From Histidinibacterium lentulum (GTDB taxonomy: Bacteria > Pseudomonadota > Alphaproteobacteria > Rhodobacterales > Rhodobacteraceae): 64,000 nt of DNA. Below, piece by piece: positions 1 to 8,643 of the stretch. The DNA is taken from contig NZ_ML119081.1 in assembly GCF_003789055.1 (NCBI RefSeq), positions 574,440-638,439 on the forward strand, given 5' to 3'. The notes beneath the pieces are model-generated. The model worked only from the letters and a program-made list of their open reading frames with translations. It was not told the origin of the DNA and made no database searches. Every line of letters starts with the position of its first letter. Position 1 is the stretch's first letter. The position numbers were made by a program, and so were the translations under genes.

Positions 1-444
1 GCCCGGCATTTCCGCCGTCTCGCCGCCGATCAGGGCGCAGCCCGCCCGGACGCAGCCTTCGGCGATGCTCTCCACCACCGCCGCCGCGCTCTCCGTATCG
101 AGCTTGCCGGTGGCGAAGTAGTCGAGGAAGAAGAGCGGCTCCGCGCCCTGGCAGACGAGATCGTTGACGCACATGGCCACGAGGTCGATGCCCACGCCTT
201 CCAGTTCGCCGGTGTCGATGGCGATGCGCAGCTTCGTTCCGACGCCGTCGGTGGCGGCCACGAGGACCGGGTCGGCATAGCCCGCCGCGCGCAGATCGAA
301 GAGCGCGCCGAACCCACCGAGACCAGCCATGACGCCGGGGCGTTCCGTGGCGCGCGCCGCGGGCTTGATCCGCTCCACGAGCGCGTTTCCGGCGGCAATG
401 TCCACTCCCGCCTCGGCGTAGCTCAGCCCGGTCTTGTCCGTCAT
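1..444 (-). CDS. purM: Phosphoribosylformylglycinamidine cyclo-ligase (AIR synthetase), N-terminal part
   Basis: PurM closes the imidazole ring of aminoimidazole ribotide with ATP, the fifth step of purine synthesis, in the cytosol. The 148 visible codons begin at the ATG complementary to 442-444 and run off the left edge, so about 60 percent of the usual 345-350 residues is missing. The N-terminus reads [16 protein letters not shown]. It is followed by the family motifs ATDGVGTKL near residue 66, a MCVNDL stretch, [10 protein letters not shown], and GGETAEMPG at the truncated end. These match PurM closely and no other AIR-synthetase-like family as well. The gene points away from the tRNA gene. 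In many bacteria purN lies next to purM, but that side is outside the window. Confidence 0.95.
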   Translation of the reverse strand, partial: MTDKTGLSYAEAGVDIAAGNALVERIKPAARATERPGVMAGLGGFGALFDLRAAGYADPVLVAATDGVGTKLRIAIDTGELEGVGIDLVAMCVNDLVCQGAEPLFFLDYFATGKLDTESAAAVVESIAEGCVRAGCALIGGETAEMPG

Positions 445-517
445 CCTGCACTCCTCGCTCGGCTGAGGCGCGATACCCCATCCCCGGCGGACCGGCAACG
501 CGGCGCGCGCTCGCGGC

Positions 518-544
518 TTGACCGCTCGCGGTGCTCTGCTAGGC
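518..544 (+). promoter_or_regulatory. Possible tRNA promoter
   Basis: A TTGACC box at 518-523 is followed after 15 nt by CTAGGC (539-544). This would place transcription start a few bases before the mature tRNA at 556. The -35 box is good, but the spacing is short and the -10 box is weak, so this is a tentative call. Confidence 0.3.
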
Positions 545-555
545 AGATCCGCGGC

Positions 556-631
556 GGGCCTGTAGCTCAACGGTTAGAGCAGAGCGCTCATAACGCTTAG
601 GTTGGGGGTTCGAATCCCTCCGGGCCTACCA
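556..631 (+). tRNA. tRNA with CAU anticodon (probably Ile2, read as Met without lysidine)
   Basis: The 76-nt cloverleaf folds fully. The acceptor stem is GGGCCTG with CGGGCCT (first pair G-U), and the D stem is GCTC/GAGC. The anticodon stem GAGCG/CGCTT carries the loop CTCATAA with anticodon CAT. The T arm is GGGGGTTCGAATCCCTC-like, and CCA is encoded at 629-631. The start is not of the initiator type, since the first pair is not a C-A mismatch. The ACTCATAA-like loop resembles tRNA-Ile2, whose C34 is changed to lysidine by TilS, more than elongator tRNA-Met. The choice between the two is inference. Confidence 0.93.
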
Positions 632-670
632 TCTCTCCGCGTCGCAGGGGGCCCTGTCGCTCCGGTCCCG

Positions 671-3298
671 TCAGGCGGCCCCGACCTCGCCCGTAGACGC
701 GGGATGGCGGCGCAGGTCGCGGGCGGTGCGGGACCAGGTGTCCCGCAGGACCTGACCCAGGCTTTCGTCGCACGGAGCCCCGCCGCGGATCCGGTCCTCG
801 AGTTCGGCGAGTTCCCGGCGCAGGCCGGCGGCGCCGAACAGGGCCGAGGAGCCCGCCGCGCTGTGGACCTTCGCCGCGAGATCCCCGTCGATCCGGCCGG
901 TTTCGAGGCCGGTGGCGATCCCCTCGATGGCCGCATCCATCTCGGCCAGGAATTCGCCCAGCAGGGACCCGATCTTCGCCTGGCCCAGCGCCTCGGCAAG
1001 GCCCTCGAGATGGGCGCGGTCCAGCAGACCGGCCTGGTCCGCGGCACCGTCGTCAGGCGCAGGCGCCGGGTCGCGCCTCGAGAAGCGCTCGAGAATGAGC
1101 CGCAGGGACTGCCGCGAAATCGGCTTCACCAGGATGTCGTCCACGCCCGCGGCGCGAAAGCGCTCCTTGTCGGCGCTGCCGGCATGGGCGGTCAGGGCGA
1201 CGATCGGCAGCCGCGTGCCCGGCGTCTCTCTCCGGCGGATCGCCCGGGTCGCCGCGACGCCGTCCATGACGGGCATCGAGATGTCCATGAGCACGAGATC
1301 GTAGGACTTCCGGCCGGCCATGCTGAGGCCCTGTTCTCCGTCATGGGCCTCGTCCACCTGGTGTCCATCCTGTTCGAGAAGGTCGCGCAGGACGACGCGA
1401 TTGATGCGGTTGTCCTCCACGATCAGGACCTTGAGCGGGTCGAGAAGCTTGGCCGCCGCCGGGCGGGCCGCGTCGGAGGTCCCGGGCGCGGCGGCGGGTG
1501 GAGCCTTGGAGACGGAGGGCAGCGGAAGGCGGAACCAGAAGAGACTGCCCGCCCCCTTCTTGCTTTCGAGGCCCACGTCGCCGCCCATCGCCCCCACGAG
1601 CCGCCGCACGATGGCGAGCCCCAGGCCCGTGCCGCCAACGGCGCGCGAATAGGACGCGTCGAGGGTGACGAACTCTTCGAACACGCGGTCCTTGTCCGCG
1701 GCATCGATGCCGATACCGTCGTCGATCACCCGGAACTCGACGATGTCGCTGTCGCCGAGCCGCTCCACCTCGACGCAGATCGTGCCGTTGCGGGTAAACT
1801 TGATCGCGTTGCCGATCAGGTTGAGCAGGACCTGGCGGATGCGGTTCGGATCGCCTACGACATAGTCGTGACCATGGGCCTTCACCCTGTGCGCAAGCGT
1901 GTTGCCGCGATGCTCGGCCGCGGCCCGCTGACCGTCCACGAGTTCCCGCACCAGGGCCCGCAGGGACATCGTCCCCTGCGCGAGGACGATCTTGCCGGCC
2001 TCGACCCGCGAGATCTCCAGCACGTTGTCGACATGGTGCAGAAGCTGCTTTCCCGAGGCGCGGATGATGTCGAGGTATTCGAGGTCCTTGGCGCTGCGCC
2101 CCTCCACGTCCATCAGGTCGAGCGTGCCGAGCATGCCGTTCAGGGGTGTCCGCATCTCGTGGCTCATGACGGCGATCAGGTCGGCCTTGGCCCGTTCCCC
2201 CGCGACCGCCTCGTCGCGGGCCTTGATGAGTTCGCGCTCCGACGTCACGCGGTTCGAGATGTCGCGGGCGAAGGAGACGAAGATCTCACCGCCCTCCGAG
2301 GCCGCGGTGGAGATCGACAGTTCGACGGGAAAGATCTCGCCGCTCTTGCGACGCGCCTCGATCTGGATGCGGCCCTTGCCGACCACGCGGCGCTCCCCGG
2401 TGCGATGGTACCGCTCCATGCCCGCGAGATGCGCGGTCCTGTGATGGTCGGGGACGATCAGGTCCTCCATCTTCGCGCCCACCGCCTCTGCCCTCGAGTA
2501 GCCGAAGATGGTCTCTGCGGCGGCGTTGAACTCGAGGATCCTGCCGGTCGCGTCGACCACGACGACCGCGTCGAGGGAGGTGCCGACGATGGAGGCGAGC
2601 CGCGCCTTGACGAGGCCCTCCTCGATGGCGCGCCGGCGCTCGCGCCTGACGTAGTACACGAGCATCGCGAGCATGATGATCAGCACGAAGAAGAGCGCGG
2701 CCGTCAGCAGCGACACCGTCGTCAGCGTGGTGGCGACGGCCGCGCGCTGCAGATCCGCCTCGCGCGCCAGCACCGAGACACCGCGCAACGTCACCTGCCG
2801 GACATCTGGCCGGATCGCCTCGGTGCGGTCGGCGAAGGCGGGAAGCGCGGCGGCCAGCGCCGCATCGTCGCCGTCGATCAGCGGGACGCTTTCGTCGAGA
2901 TAGTCCACCAGCCGGGACAGCGCCGCCGCCGCCTCGCGATCCTGTCTGAGTCCGGCATAGATCGGGCTGGTCGTGATCGTCCTGATCCGGCTGTACAGCA
3001 CATCGAACCGCGTGCGGACCTCTCCGATGGCGGCACCCTTGTCGGCGATGCCGTCCTTGATCGCCACGGCAAGTGCCAAGAGTTCCACGTCCACCTGGGC
3101 GAGAGACCATTGGGTGCTGTCCGAATTGGCGATGCCGAGGGCGTCGATCTCTCCGCGGATGTTCTGGGCCATCTGGAACAGCAGCCCGAAGGTGACCGCG
3201 AACACGGACGCCACGACGGTCGCAAGAAGGAGCCGTCGCCGGTTCGAGGCGCCGGACGGCGCCCCTGTCCTTGCGGACCGGCTCAGGGCCTCGATCAG
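671..3298 (-). CDS. Hybrid sensor histidine kinase (TM-PAS-HisKA-HATPase-REC-Hpt)
   Basis: This membrane kinase probably feeds phosphate to a response regulator through its own receiver and Hpt domains. With the start proposed here it has 875 residues: a short Arg-rich tail, a membrane helix near 23-44, an extracytoplasmic helical segment, and a second helix near 190-215. A PAS domain follows (about 225-350), then HisKA with SHEMRTPLNG (His380), an HATPase with NLIGNAIKFT, DDGIGID and GTGLGLAI, a receiver with IVEDN and LMDISMP (Asp672), and a C-terminal Hpt with VHSAAGSS (His812). The first standard start is a GTG at 3212-3214, but it would cut the first membrane helix in half. A CTG at 3296-3298 overlaps the stop of the upstream gene as CTGA and has a GAGG about 7 nt before it, so I prefer it. 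The partner is probably the regulator at 4112. Confidence 0.93.
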   Translation of the reverse strand: MIEALSRSARTGAPSGASNRRRLLLATVVASVFAVTFGLLFQMAQNIRGEIDALGIANSDSTQWSLAQVDVELLALAVAIKDGIADKGAAIGEVRTRFDVLYSRIRTITTSPIYAGLRQDREAAAALSRLVDYLDESVPLIDGDDAALAAALPAFADRTEAIRPDVRQVTLRGVSVLAREADLQRAAVATTLTTVSLLTAALFFVLIIMLAMLVYYVRRERRRAIEEGLVKARLASIVGTSLDAVVVVDATGRILEFNAAAETIFGYSRAEAVGAKMEDLIVPDHHRTAHLAGMERYHRTGERRVVGKGRIQIEARRKSGEIFPVELSISTAASEGGEIFVSFARDISNRVTSERELIKARDEAVAGERAKADLIAVMSHEMRTPLNGMLGTLDLMDVEGRSAKDLEYLDIIRASGKQLLHHVDNVLEISRVEAGKIVLAQGTMSLRALVRELVDGQRAAAEHRGNTLAHRVKAHGHDYVVGDPNRIRQVLLNLIGNAIKFTRNGTICVEVERLGDSDIVEFRVIDDGIGIDAADKDRVFEEFVTLDASYSRAVGGTGLGLAIVRRLVGAMGGDVGLESKKGAGSLFWFRLPLPSVSKAPPAAAPGTSDAARPAAAKLLDPLKVLIVEDNRINRVVLRDLLEQDGHQVDEAHDGEQGLSMAGRKSYDLVLMDISMPVMDGVAATRAIRRRETPGTRLPIVALTAHAGSADKERFRAAGVDDILVKPISRQSLRLILERFSRRDPAPAPDDGAADQAGLLDRAHLEGLAEALGQAKIGSLLGEFLAEMDAAIEGIATGLETGRIDGDLAAKVHSAAGSSALFGAAGLRRELAELEDRIRGGAPCDESLGQVLRDTWSRTARDLRRHPASTGEVGAA

Positions 3299-3816
3299 GG
3301 CAGGACCTCGATCCGCGCGAGCTGCCAGATGCTCCGGGAGTAGATCTGCTCTGTCTGGAACTCGGGCGAGCTGTCATAGGGATAGACGATCCACAGCGGC
3401 CCCTTGTCCCGCAGGCTCATGGGCGCACCGTTGCGCAGATAAGCGACGAGGGCCGCGCCTTCGACGGCGTCCTCGATCGGGATATCGACGGCATAATCGT
3501 TCAGGGCCACGGCCCGGAGCGCGCTGCCATCCGCCCCGACGAGAGCCATGAGATCGGCCAGTTCGACGCCCTCGAAGGTCTGCAACCCGTCGGTCCAGAT
3601 GGTGGTGGTCTCGATGCGGGAAGGCGCGATCTCGAGAAGCTGCGGAAGATCGAACTCCGCGGCGCCATCGGCGTTCGTCACCGAGATCTGTCCGGTGACG
3701 GTGAGAAGAACGTCTTCCTCGACGGGCTCGAGCGCGAAGACTGTCGTTCCGAAGGTCATGAGAAGACCGGCGAAGCAGAATCTGACGTCCATGCGCGCCG
3801 GTGCAGCGTGGTCCAT
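3295..3816 (-). CDS. Secreted molybdopterin-oxidoreductase-like domain protein, probable sensory partner of the kinase
   Basis: This is a 173-residue protein with a signal peptide (hydrophobic FCFAGLLMTFGTTVFA, cleavage near ALEP). The remainder resembles the small sulfite-oxidase/YedY-type molybdopterin-binding fold: LTVTGQI, a FEGVELADLM helix, NDYAVDIP, LRNGAPMSLRDKGPLWIVYPY, and an ending in SIWQLARIEVLP. The mature part has no cysteine, so the usual Mo-ligating Cys of this fold is absent and enzyme activity is doubtful. I chose the ATG at 3814-3816 because GGGAG stands 7 nt before it; an ATG at 3792 is the alternative. Its stop overlaps the preferred start of the kinase, which suggests translational coupling and a periplasmic ligand- or redox-sensing role (inference). 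The 295 nt between it and the divergent regulator holds no clear gene. Confidence 0.8.
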   Translation of the reverse strand: MDHAAPARMDVRFCFAGLLMTFGTTVFALEPVEEDVLLTVTGQISVTNADGAAEFDLPQLLEIAPSRIETTTIWTDGLQTFEGVELADLMALVGADGSALRAVALNDYAVDIPIEDAVEGAALVAYLRNGAPMSLRDKGPLWIVYPYDSSPEFQTEQIYSRSIWQLARIEVLP

Positions 3817-4111
3817 TTCGAGGCTCCCGTCCCTGTGCGGAAGCGTCTTGGCACAAAACGATCTGTGCGTCATCGGCGCAATCGGATGACCCGCCATACT
3901 TCCGTATAGGTGTGCTCGTCCATTGCCTTTCCTGGCGACGGATCGGATACGTTGACGATATGGCAATCTGCTCGGTATCTCCGGACGTCCCGGTCGTGCC
4001 GATGCAGTGCCGACGTCGCCGCTCATGCCGCAATCGGGTTCGAATAATGACGCAATTTTCGGTCATACTGCAGCATGATCCTGCATGGTTTGGCCCGTAA
4101 CGAGGAACGAG

Positions 4112-4714
4112 ATGCGCATCCTAGTCGCCGACGATCATGATCTTGTGCGCGAGACGATCGCGGCATTCCTTGCAAGCGAGGCCCGCGCGGCGGTGGCGAC
4201 GGCCGGGACACTTCCCGACGCGCTGAAGATCGTGGAAGCGGAGGGCGCGTTCGACCTCGTGCTTCTCGACTACAACATGCCCGGCATGAGCGGCCTCGAC
4301 GGGCTGCGCCGGATGCGCGCGGCGAACGACGGCAAGCCTGTGGCGATCCTGTCCGGGACGGCGACACGGGCGCTTGCCGAGGAGGCGATCATGGCCGGTG
4401 CCGCCGGGTTCGTGCCGAAGACCCTGGCTTCGAGATCGATGATCAGCGCCGCGCAGTTCATGGCCGCCGGCGAGATCTACGCCCCCTTTCATTTCGTGCA
4501 GCAGAAGAACCAGGCCGCGGCGGCGATCCTGACCAGCCGGGAGCTTGACGTGCTCAAGGGCATCTGCCGGGGCGAGGCGAACAAGGAAATCGCGATCGCG
4601 CACGATCTGCACGAGGCGACGGTGAAGCTTCACGTCAAGACGCTCTGCCGCAAGCTCAACGCCAAGAACCGCACCCATGCCGCGATGATCGCCCGGGACC
4701 GCGACCTCGTCTGA
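4112..4714 (+). CDS. LuxR/NarL-type response regulator
   Basis: This 200-residue transcription factor has an N-terminal receiver (MRILVADDHDLVRE, phospho-acceptor Asp in LLDYNMPGMSG near residue 54, Thr/Ser at ILSGTA, Lys at VPKTL). Its C-terminal LuxR helix-turn-helix reads LTSRELDVLKGICRGEANKEIA, then ATVKLHVKTLCRKLNAKNRT. The start is the ATG at 4112, with AGGA about 6 nt upstream; a GTG/ATG reading 27 nt earlier lacks a ribosome site. It is transcribed divergently from the hybrid kinase pair and is the natural acceptor for the kinase Hpt domain (inference). It may also control the exopolysaccharide cluster that begins just downstream, but nothing in the sequence proves this. Confidence 0.92.
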   Translation: MRILVADDHDLVRETIAAFLASEARAAVATAGTLPDALKIVEAEGAFDLVLLDYNMPGMSGLDGLRRMRAANDGKPVAILSGTATRALAEEAIMAGAAGFVPKTLASRSMISAAQFMAAGEIYAPFHFVQQKNQAAAAILTSRELDVLKGICRGEANKEIAIAHDLHEATVKLHVKTLCRKLNAKNRTHAAMIARDRDLV

Positions 4715-4736
4715 CCGAGCCTGACGGACCGACCCG

Positions 4737-4763
4737 AAGCCGGCGGCTCCCCCGCCGGCTTTT
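4737..4763 (+). terminator. Rho-independent terminator after the response regulator
   Basis: AGCCGGCGG (4738-4746) pairs perfectly with CCGCCGGCT (4752-4760) across a 5-nt loop, followed by TTTT. It lies 23 nt after the regulator stop and separates it from the exopolysaccharide genes. Confidence 0.85.
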
Positions 4764-4895
4764 CCATGTCCGGCCAGCCTGGCCTACCCATCGGTATAGG
4801 TCCCCCTCTCCCACCGGCGCGCCGGTACTCCCCATGCGCGGAAGACCCGGCGAGAACAGCAGGTTATCCCACGCCTCGAATTGACGAGGTCCCGG

Positions 4896-6143
4896 ATGAT
4901 CACCCTTCTGAACGCAGCGCCGGATACCGGCAACCAGGGCGTCAGCGCCCTTTGTCACTCTGTCGTGGCCGGGCTCTGGAGCCGGGGCGCGCGGGAACTG
5001 ACCGTTGCGGATCACGGCCGCGGCCTGCGGCCCGCCACCCTGGGCGGCGCGCGCGTGAACCTGATGGGCCTGACCCATCACAAGCGCCTCTGGCGGGGCG
5101 ACAACCTGCGCACCTCACATGTCCTGCTGCGGATGGGCGTCGCCCGCTCCGTTCCGGCGCGGGTTGTCTCGGGCTCGCGCGCCGTTCTCGACATCTCGGG
5201 CGGGGACAGCTTCACCGATGTCTACGGGCCGAAGCGGTTCCGCGCGATGATCCTCACGAAGCGCCTCGCGCTCGACGCCGGCGTGCCGCTGATCCTGCTG
5301 CCGCAGAAGCTGGGGCCATTCCGGAACCCGACCCATGCCGCCGAGGCGGTGGAGGTGCTGGGCCGCGCCGCCGCGGTCTGGGTGCGGGACCAGGACAGCT
5401 TCACCTTCCTGCAATGGGCGCTTGGCGAGGCCTTCGACCCCGAGCGGCACAGGCTGGGCGTCGACGTGGCCGTCGCGCTGCCCGGCAAGGCGCCGGAGGG
5501 CCTCGACCGCGAGACGATGGACTGGTTGTCCGCGCGCGAGGCCGAGCCCATAGCCGGGCTGAATGTGTCTGGCCTGCTCTGCAACGACGCGCCGGGCGCG
5601 CGGAGGGCCTTCGGGCTGGCCGCCGATCACACCGACCAGATCGAGGCCACGGCGCGCGCGCTTCTGACCGCCGACAAGGCCCTGCGGCTTCTTCTCGTGC
5701 CCCATGTGCACCGGCCGGGCGGCGATGCCGAGAGCGATCTCGATGCCGCACGGGCGCTGAAGGCGCGCCTTGGCGCGCCGGGGGCAGGTCGGGTGCGGGT
5801 GCTCGAGGAGCGCCTCTCGGCGACCGAGCTGAAATGGGTGCTCTCGCGGCTGGACTGGTTCGCGGGGGCGCGGATGCATGCCACAATCGGCGCCTTCTCC
5901 TCGGGCGTGCCGACGCTGGGGCTTGGCTATACCGACAAGGCGCGGGGTGTCTTCGCCGAATGCGGCATCGAGGACAAGGTGGCCGACCTGCGAAACCTCG
6001 ACGCGCGCGCCGTGGCGGCGCGGGCCGCCGCCTCCTACGCGGGACGTCATGCGCGCCGCGTCGATCTCGCGCGGCGGATCGCGGGTCTGCGCGCCCGCGC
6101 CGCAAGCGAGATGGACGTCATCGCCCGGCAGGCGGGGCTCTGA
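4896..6143 (+). CDS. Polysaccharide pyruvyl transferase family protein
   Basis: This 415-residue protein of the polysaccharide pyruvyl transferase family (CsaB/WcaK-like) probably adds pyruvate ketals from phosphoenolpyruvate to a glycan repeat unit at the cytoplasmic face. Family marks are the N-terminal NAAPDTGNQGVSAL, SGGDSFTDVYG, LLPQKLGPF, VWVRDQDS, GLNVSGLL, VPHVH, and the C-terminal GARMHATIGAFSSGVPTLGLGYTDKARG. The start ATG at 4896 has GAGG about 8 nt before it, and a TTG 15 nt earlier is less likely. It opens the exopolysaccharide cluster and ends 5 nt before the flippase gene. Confidence 0.87.
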   Translation: MITLLNAAPDTGNQGVSALCHSVVAGLWSRGARELTVADHGRGLRPATLGGARVNLMGLTHHKRLWRGDNLRTSHVLLRMGVARSVPARVVSGSRAVLDISGGDSFTDVYGPKRFRAMILTKRLALDAGVPLILLPQKLGPFRNPTHAAEAVEVLGRAAAVWVRDQDSFTFLQWALGEAFDPERHRLGVDVAVALPGKAPEGLDRETMDWLSAREAEPIAGLNVSGLLCNDAPGARRAFGLAADHTDQIEATARALLTADKALRLLLVPHVHRPGGDAESDLDAARALKARLGAPGAGRVRVLEERLSATELKWVLSRLDWFAGARMHATIGAFSSGVPTLGLGYTDKARGVFAECGIEDKVADLRNLDARAVAARAAASYAGRHARRVDLARRIAGLRARAASEMDVIARQAGL

Positions 6144-6148
6144 GACCG

Positions 6149-7387
6149 ATGCCGTCTCCCCTGTTCCGGGGCCGCGCCCTTGCCTGGGCCGTGCCGGCCC
6201 TCGCCGAGGCCGCGGCCCTCGGCCGGTCGGTGGCCTTTGCCTGGGCCATCGGCCCGGACGAGCTTGGCCGGGCGATGATGCTCGCGCTGACGGTCCGGCT
6301 TGTGGAGATGGTCAGCGATCTGGGCGCCGACCGGCTCATGCTGCAGGCCCCCGATGGCAACAGCGCGCGCCTTCAGGCCGACCTGCAGGGGGCCATGGTG
6401 CTGCGCGGCCTCGCGTGCGCGCTGGCGCTCCTGTGCGCCGCGCCCGTGCTGGCGCTGACGTTCGGGGACGGGCCTGCGGCCGGCTCCTATGCCCTTCTCG
6501 CCGCCGTGCCTCTGCTGCGCGGCCTTGCCCATCTCGACTTCCGCCGGGCGGAGCGGGGCTATCGCTACCGCGCCATGGCGGTGGTCGAGGGCGGTGCCAC
6601 CCTCGCCATGGCGGCCAGCATCCTTCCCGCCATTGCGCTGACCGGCGATCACCGGGCGATGGCGCTGGTGCTGACCGCCCATGGCGCGGCCTTCGCCCTG
6701 CTGTCCCATGGCGTCGCCGTCCGGCGCTACCGCCTGCGGCTGTCGCGGCCCGCCCTGATGCGGGTGTGGCGCTTCGGCGCGCCGCTCGCGCTGAACGCGG
6801 TGCTGCTGTTCCTGACCTTCTATGCCGACCGCCTGATCGTGGCGGGCGCCCATGACTGGGCCACGCTCGCCCTTTACGGTGTCGTGTTGCAACTGGCGCT
6901 CCTGCCCGCGCAGATCGTGGGCCGGGCCGCGGGCTCTCTGGTCCTGCCGCAGCTGCGGGAAGCGCTCTCGCGCGGCCGGCTCGAGGCGGTCTGGCCGCGC
7001 ATCCTGACGGCCCATGCCGGTCTCGCACTGGGTCTCACGGCGGGCTTCACCCTCCTCGGCCCGTCCGCCATCGCGCGGATCTACGGGCAGGAGTTCCGGG
7101 TGGACACCGCGCTGGCCCTTGCCGTGGGCCTTGCCGCTGGCTTTCGCGTCCTGCGCACGCCCTATTCGCAGCGCGCCGTGGCGACCGGGCGGACCGGCGA
7201 TCCCGCGCGGGCCAATCTCGTTCGCGCGCTGGCGCTGATCCCCGCCGCGGCCTGCGCCGCCCTCGGCCTGCCGCTCGCCGCCATCGCCGCCGCCGCGGCG
7301 GCGGGCGAGGCGGGGGCCACTTTGCGCGCCCATCTGCTGACCGCGCCCCGCCGCGCCCTGCCCCTTGCCAAGGAGTCCCTCGCATGA
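6149..7387 (+). CDS. Polysaccharide flippase-like membrane protein (Wzx/MATE-type)
   Basis: This 412-residue integral membrane protein has about twelve hydrophobic segments. It starts MPSPLFRGRALAWAVPAL and shows a mid-protein pattern typical of oligosaccharide flippases: SDLGADRLMLQ, RRAERGYRYRAMAVVEG, then RFGAPLALNAVLLFLTFYADRLIVA, and GRAAGSLVLPQLREA. Wzx proteins move lipid-linked repeat units across the inner membrane. The reading frame is open from further upstream, but the ATG at 6149 sits right behind the pyruvyl transferase stop. It overlaps the next gene by 4 nt (ATGA), so the genes are co-translated. Confidence 0.83.
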   Translation: MPSPLFRGRALAWAVPALAEAAALGRSVAFAWAIGPDELGRAMMLALTVRLVEMVSDLGADRLMLQAPDGNSARLQADLQGAMVLRGLACALALLCAAPVLALTFGDGPAAGSYALLAAVPLLRGLAHLDFRRAERGYRYRAMAVVEGGATLAMAASILPAIALTGDHRAMALVLTAHGAAFALLSHGVAVRRYRLRLSRPALMRVWRFGAPLALNAVLLFLTFYADRLIVAGAHDWATLALYGVVLQLALLPAQIVGRAAGSLVLPQLREALSRGRLEAVWPRILTAHAGLALGLTAGFTLLGPSAIARIYGQEFRVDTALALAVGLAAGFRVLRTPYSQRAVATGRTGDPARANLVRALALIPAAACAALGLPLAAIAAAAAAGEAGATLRAHLLTAPRRALPLAKESLA

Positions 7388-8643
7388 GCGCCGATCCCAT
7401 CACCCGCACGGTGGCCCGCAATCTCTGCACCGGATGCGGCGCCTGCGCCGGGGCCTTTCCCGGGCTGATCCGCATGGTGGACGATCCCGTCAACGGCCGC
7501 CGCCCGGTGGTGGTGCAGAGCGCCGAGGCCCGCGAGGCGGCCGCGAAAGCGGTGTCCCTCTGCGCCGGCGCCCAGAGCGACTGGGGCCGCCTGCCCCGGA
7601 CGGATGCCATCGACGAGGACTGGGGCCCGGTGCTGGCGGCCTGGGAAGGCTGGGCCAGCGACGACGAGATACGCCACCGCGGCTCCTCGGGCGGCGCGGT
7701 GACCGCCCTTGCCCTTCACGCCCTTGCGACCGGGACGGCGGACGGCGTCGCCCATGTGGCGGCCCGCGCCGACGATCCCCGGCTCAACGCGGCGGTGATC
7801 AGCCGCGACCGCGCGGGTCTGCTGCGCGGGGCGGGCTCCCGCTACGCCCAGGCGAGCCCGGCCGAAAGCCTTGGCCGGATCGCAGGCGGCACGGAGCGCG
7901 TGGCCTTCGTCGGCAAGCCCTGCGATGTCGCCTCGGTGCACAAGGCGGCGCAGTCCGACCCCTTCCTGAAGGCGAAGATCCCCCTGACCATCGCCATCTT
8001 CTGCGCGGGCGCGCCCAACCTCGTGGCCACGGACCGGCTGCTGGACCGGCTGGGCGTGCCGAAGGACGGCCGCCTCGTCGATCTGCGCTATCGCGGCGAC
8101 GGCTGGCCCGGCCTGATGCAGGCCGCCTGGATCGACGCGGAGGGCACCCGGAACGAGAGCGAGGGCATCTCCTACGCGGAGGGCTGGGGCAAGGTCCTGC
8201 AGTCCGAGCGCCGCTGGCGCTGCCGCGTCTGCGCCGATCACACCGGCGCCTTTGCCGACATCTCGGTCGGCGATCCCTGGCACGCGCCGCCCGCGGGGAA
8301 CACCGACGCGGGCCGCTCGCTCATCGTCGCCCGCACGCCGCGCGGCAAGGCCTTCGTCGAGGCCGCCATTGCCGCCGGCGCGCTGACGGCCGAGCCGCGA
8401 CCGCGCGACATCATCGCCCGCGCCCAGCCCAATCTTGCCGCCACCCATGGCGCCGTATGGGGCCGCCGCCTTGCGATGCGGGCCGTGGGCCTGCCCGCCC
8501 CCCGGGACCGCGGGCGCAAGCTGCGGCGCCAGTGGCTGGACCTGCCGCGCCGCGCGCAGGTCCAGTCGCTGCTCGGCACCTGGAAGCGGGTGCTGCGCGA
8601 GCGCCTGTGGCGCCGCGTCCGGATCGCGGAGAGCGCGCAATGA
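7384..8643 (+). CDS. FrhB-like (coenzyme F420 hydrogenase/dehydrogenase beta subunit family) protein of the EPS cluster
   Basis: This 419-residue cytosolic protein has an N-terminal half-ferredoxin CTGCGAC (Cys15, 18, 21) with further cysteines at LCAG, the FrhB core RGSSGGAVTAL, FVGKPCDVASV and FCAGAPN, and a C-terminal CRVCADHTGAFADISVGDPW. This family has FAD and Fe-S cofactors in F420-reducing hydrogenases. In polysaccharide clusters it often stands beside pyruvyl transferases with an unsettled role, perhaps a redox modification of the sugar or of the pyruvate ketal. It overlaps both neighbours by 4 nt, which ties it firmly to the cluster. F420 use is not implied here. Confidence 0.85.
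   Translation: MSADPITRTVARNLCTGCGACAGAFPGLIRMVDDPVNGRRPVVVQSAEAREAAAKAVSLCAGAQSDWGRLPRTDAIDEDWGPVLAAWEGWASDDEIRHRGSSGGAVTALALHALATGTADGVAHVAARADDPRLNAAVISRDRAGLLRGAGSRYAQASPAESLGRIAGGTERVAFVGKPCDVASVHKAAQSDPFLKAKIPLTIAIFCAGAPNLVATDRLLDRLGVPKDGRLVDLRYRGDGWPGLMQAAWIDAEGTRNESEGISYAEGWGKVLQSERRWRCRVCADHTGAFADISVGDPWHAPPAGNTDAGRSLIVARTPRGKAFVEAAIAAGALTAEPRPRDIIARAQPNLAATHGAVWGRRLAMRAVGLPAPRDRGRKLRRQWLDLPRRAQVQSLLGTWKRVLRERLWRRVRIAESAQ

Noticed and set aside
602..3343. A 913-codon open frame on the plus strand opposite the hybrid kinase
   Set aside because: Its product is rich in Arg, Gly and Asp without any domain. The other strand encodes a complete kinase, so this is a high-GC shadow.
4766..7387. 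One long frame that would fuse an upstream segment to the flippase
   Set aside because: The first half lies in another frame over the pyruvyl transferase gene and has no protein character; the flippase starts at the ATG at 6149.
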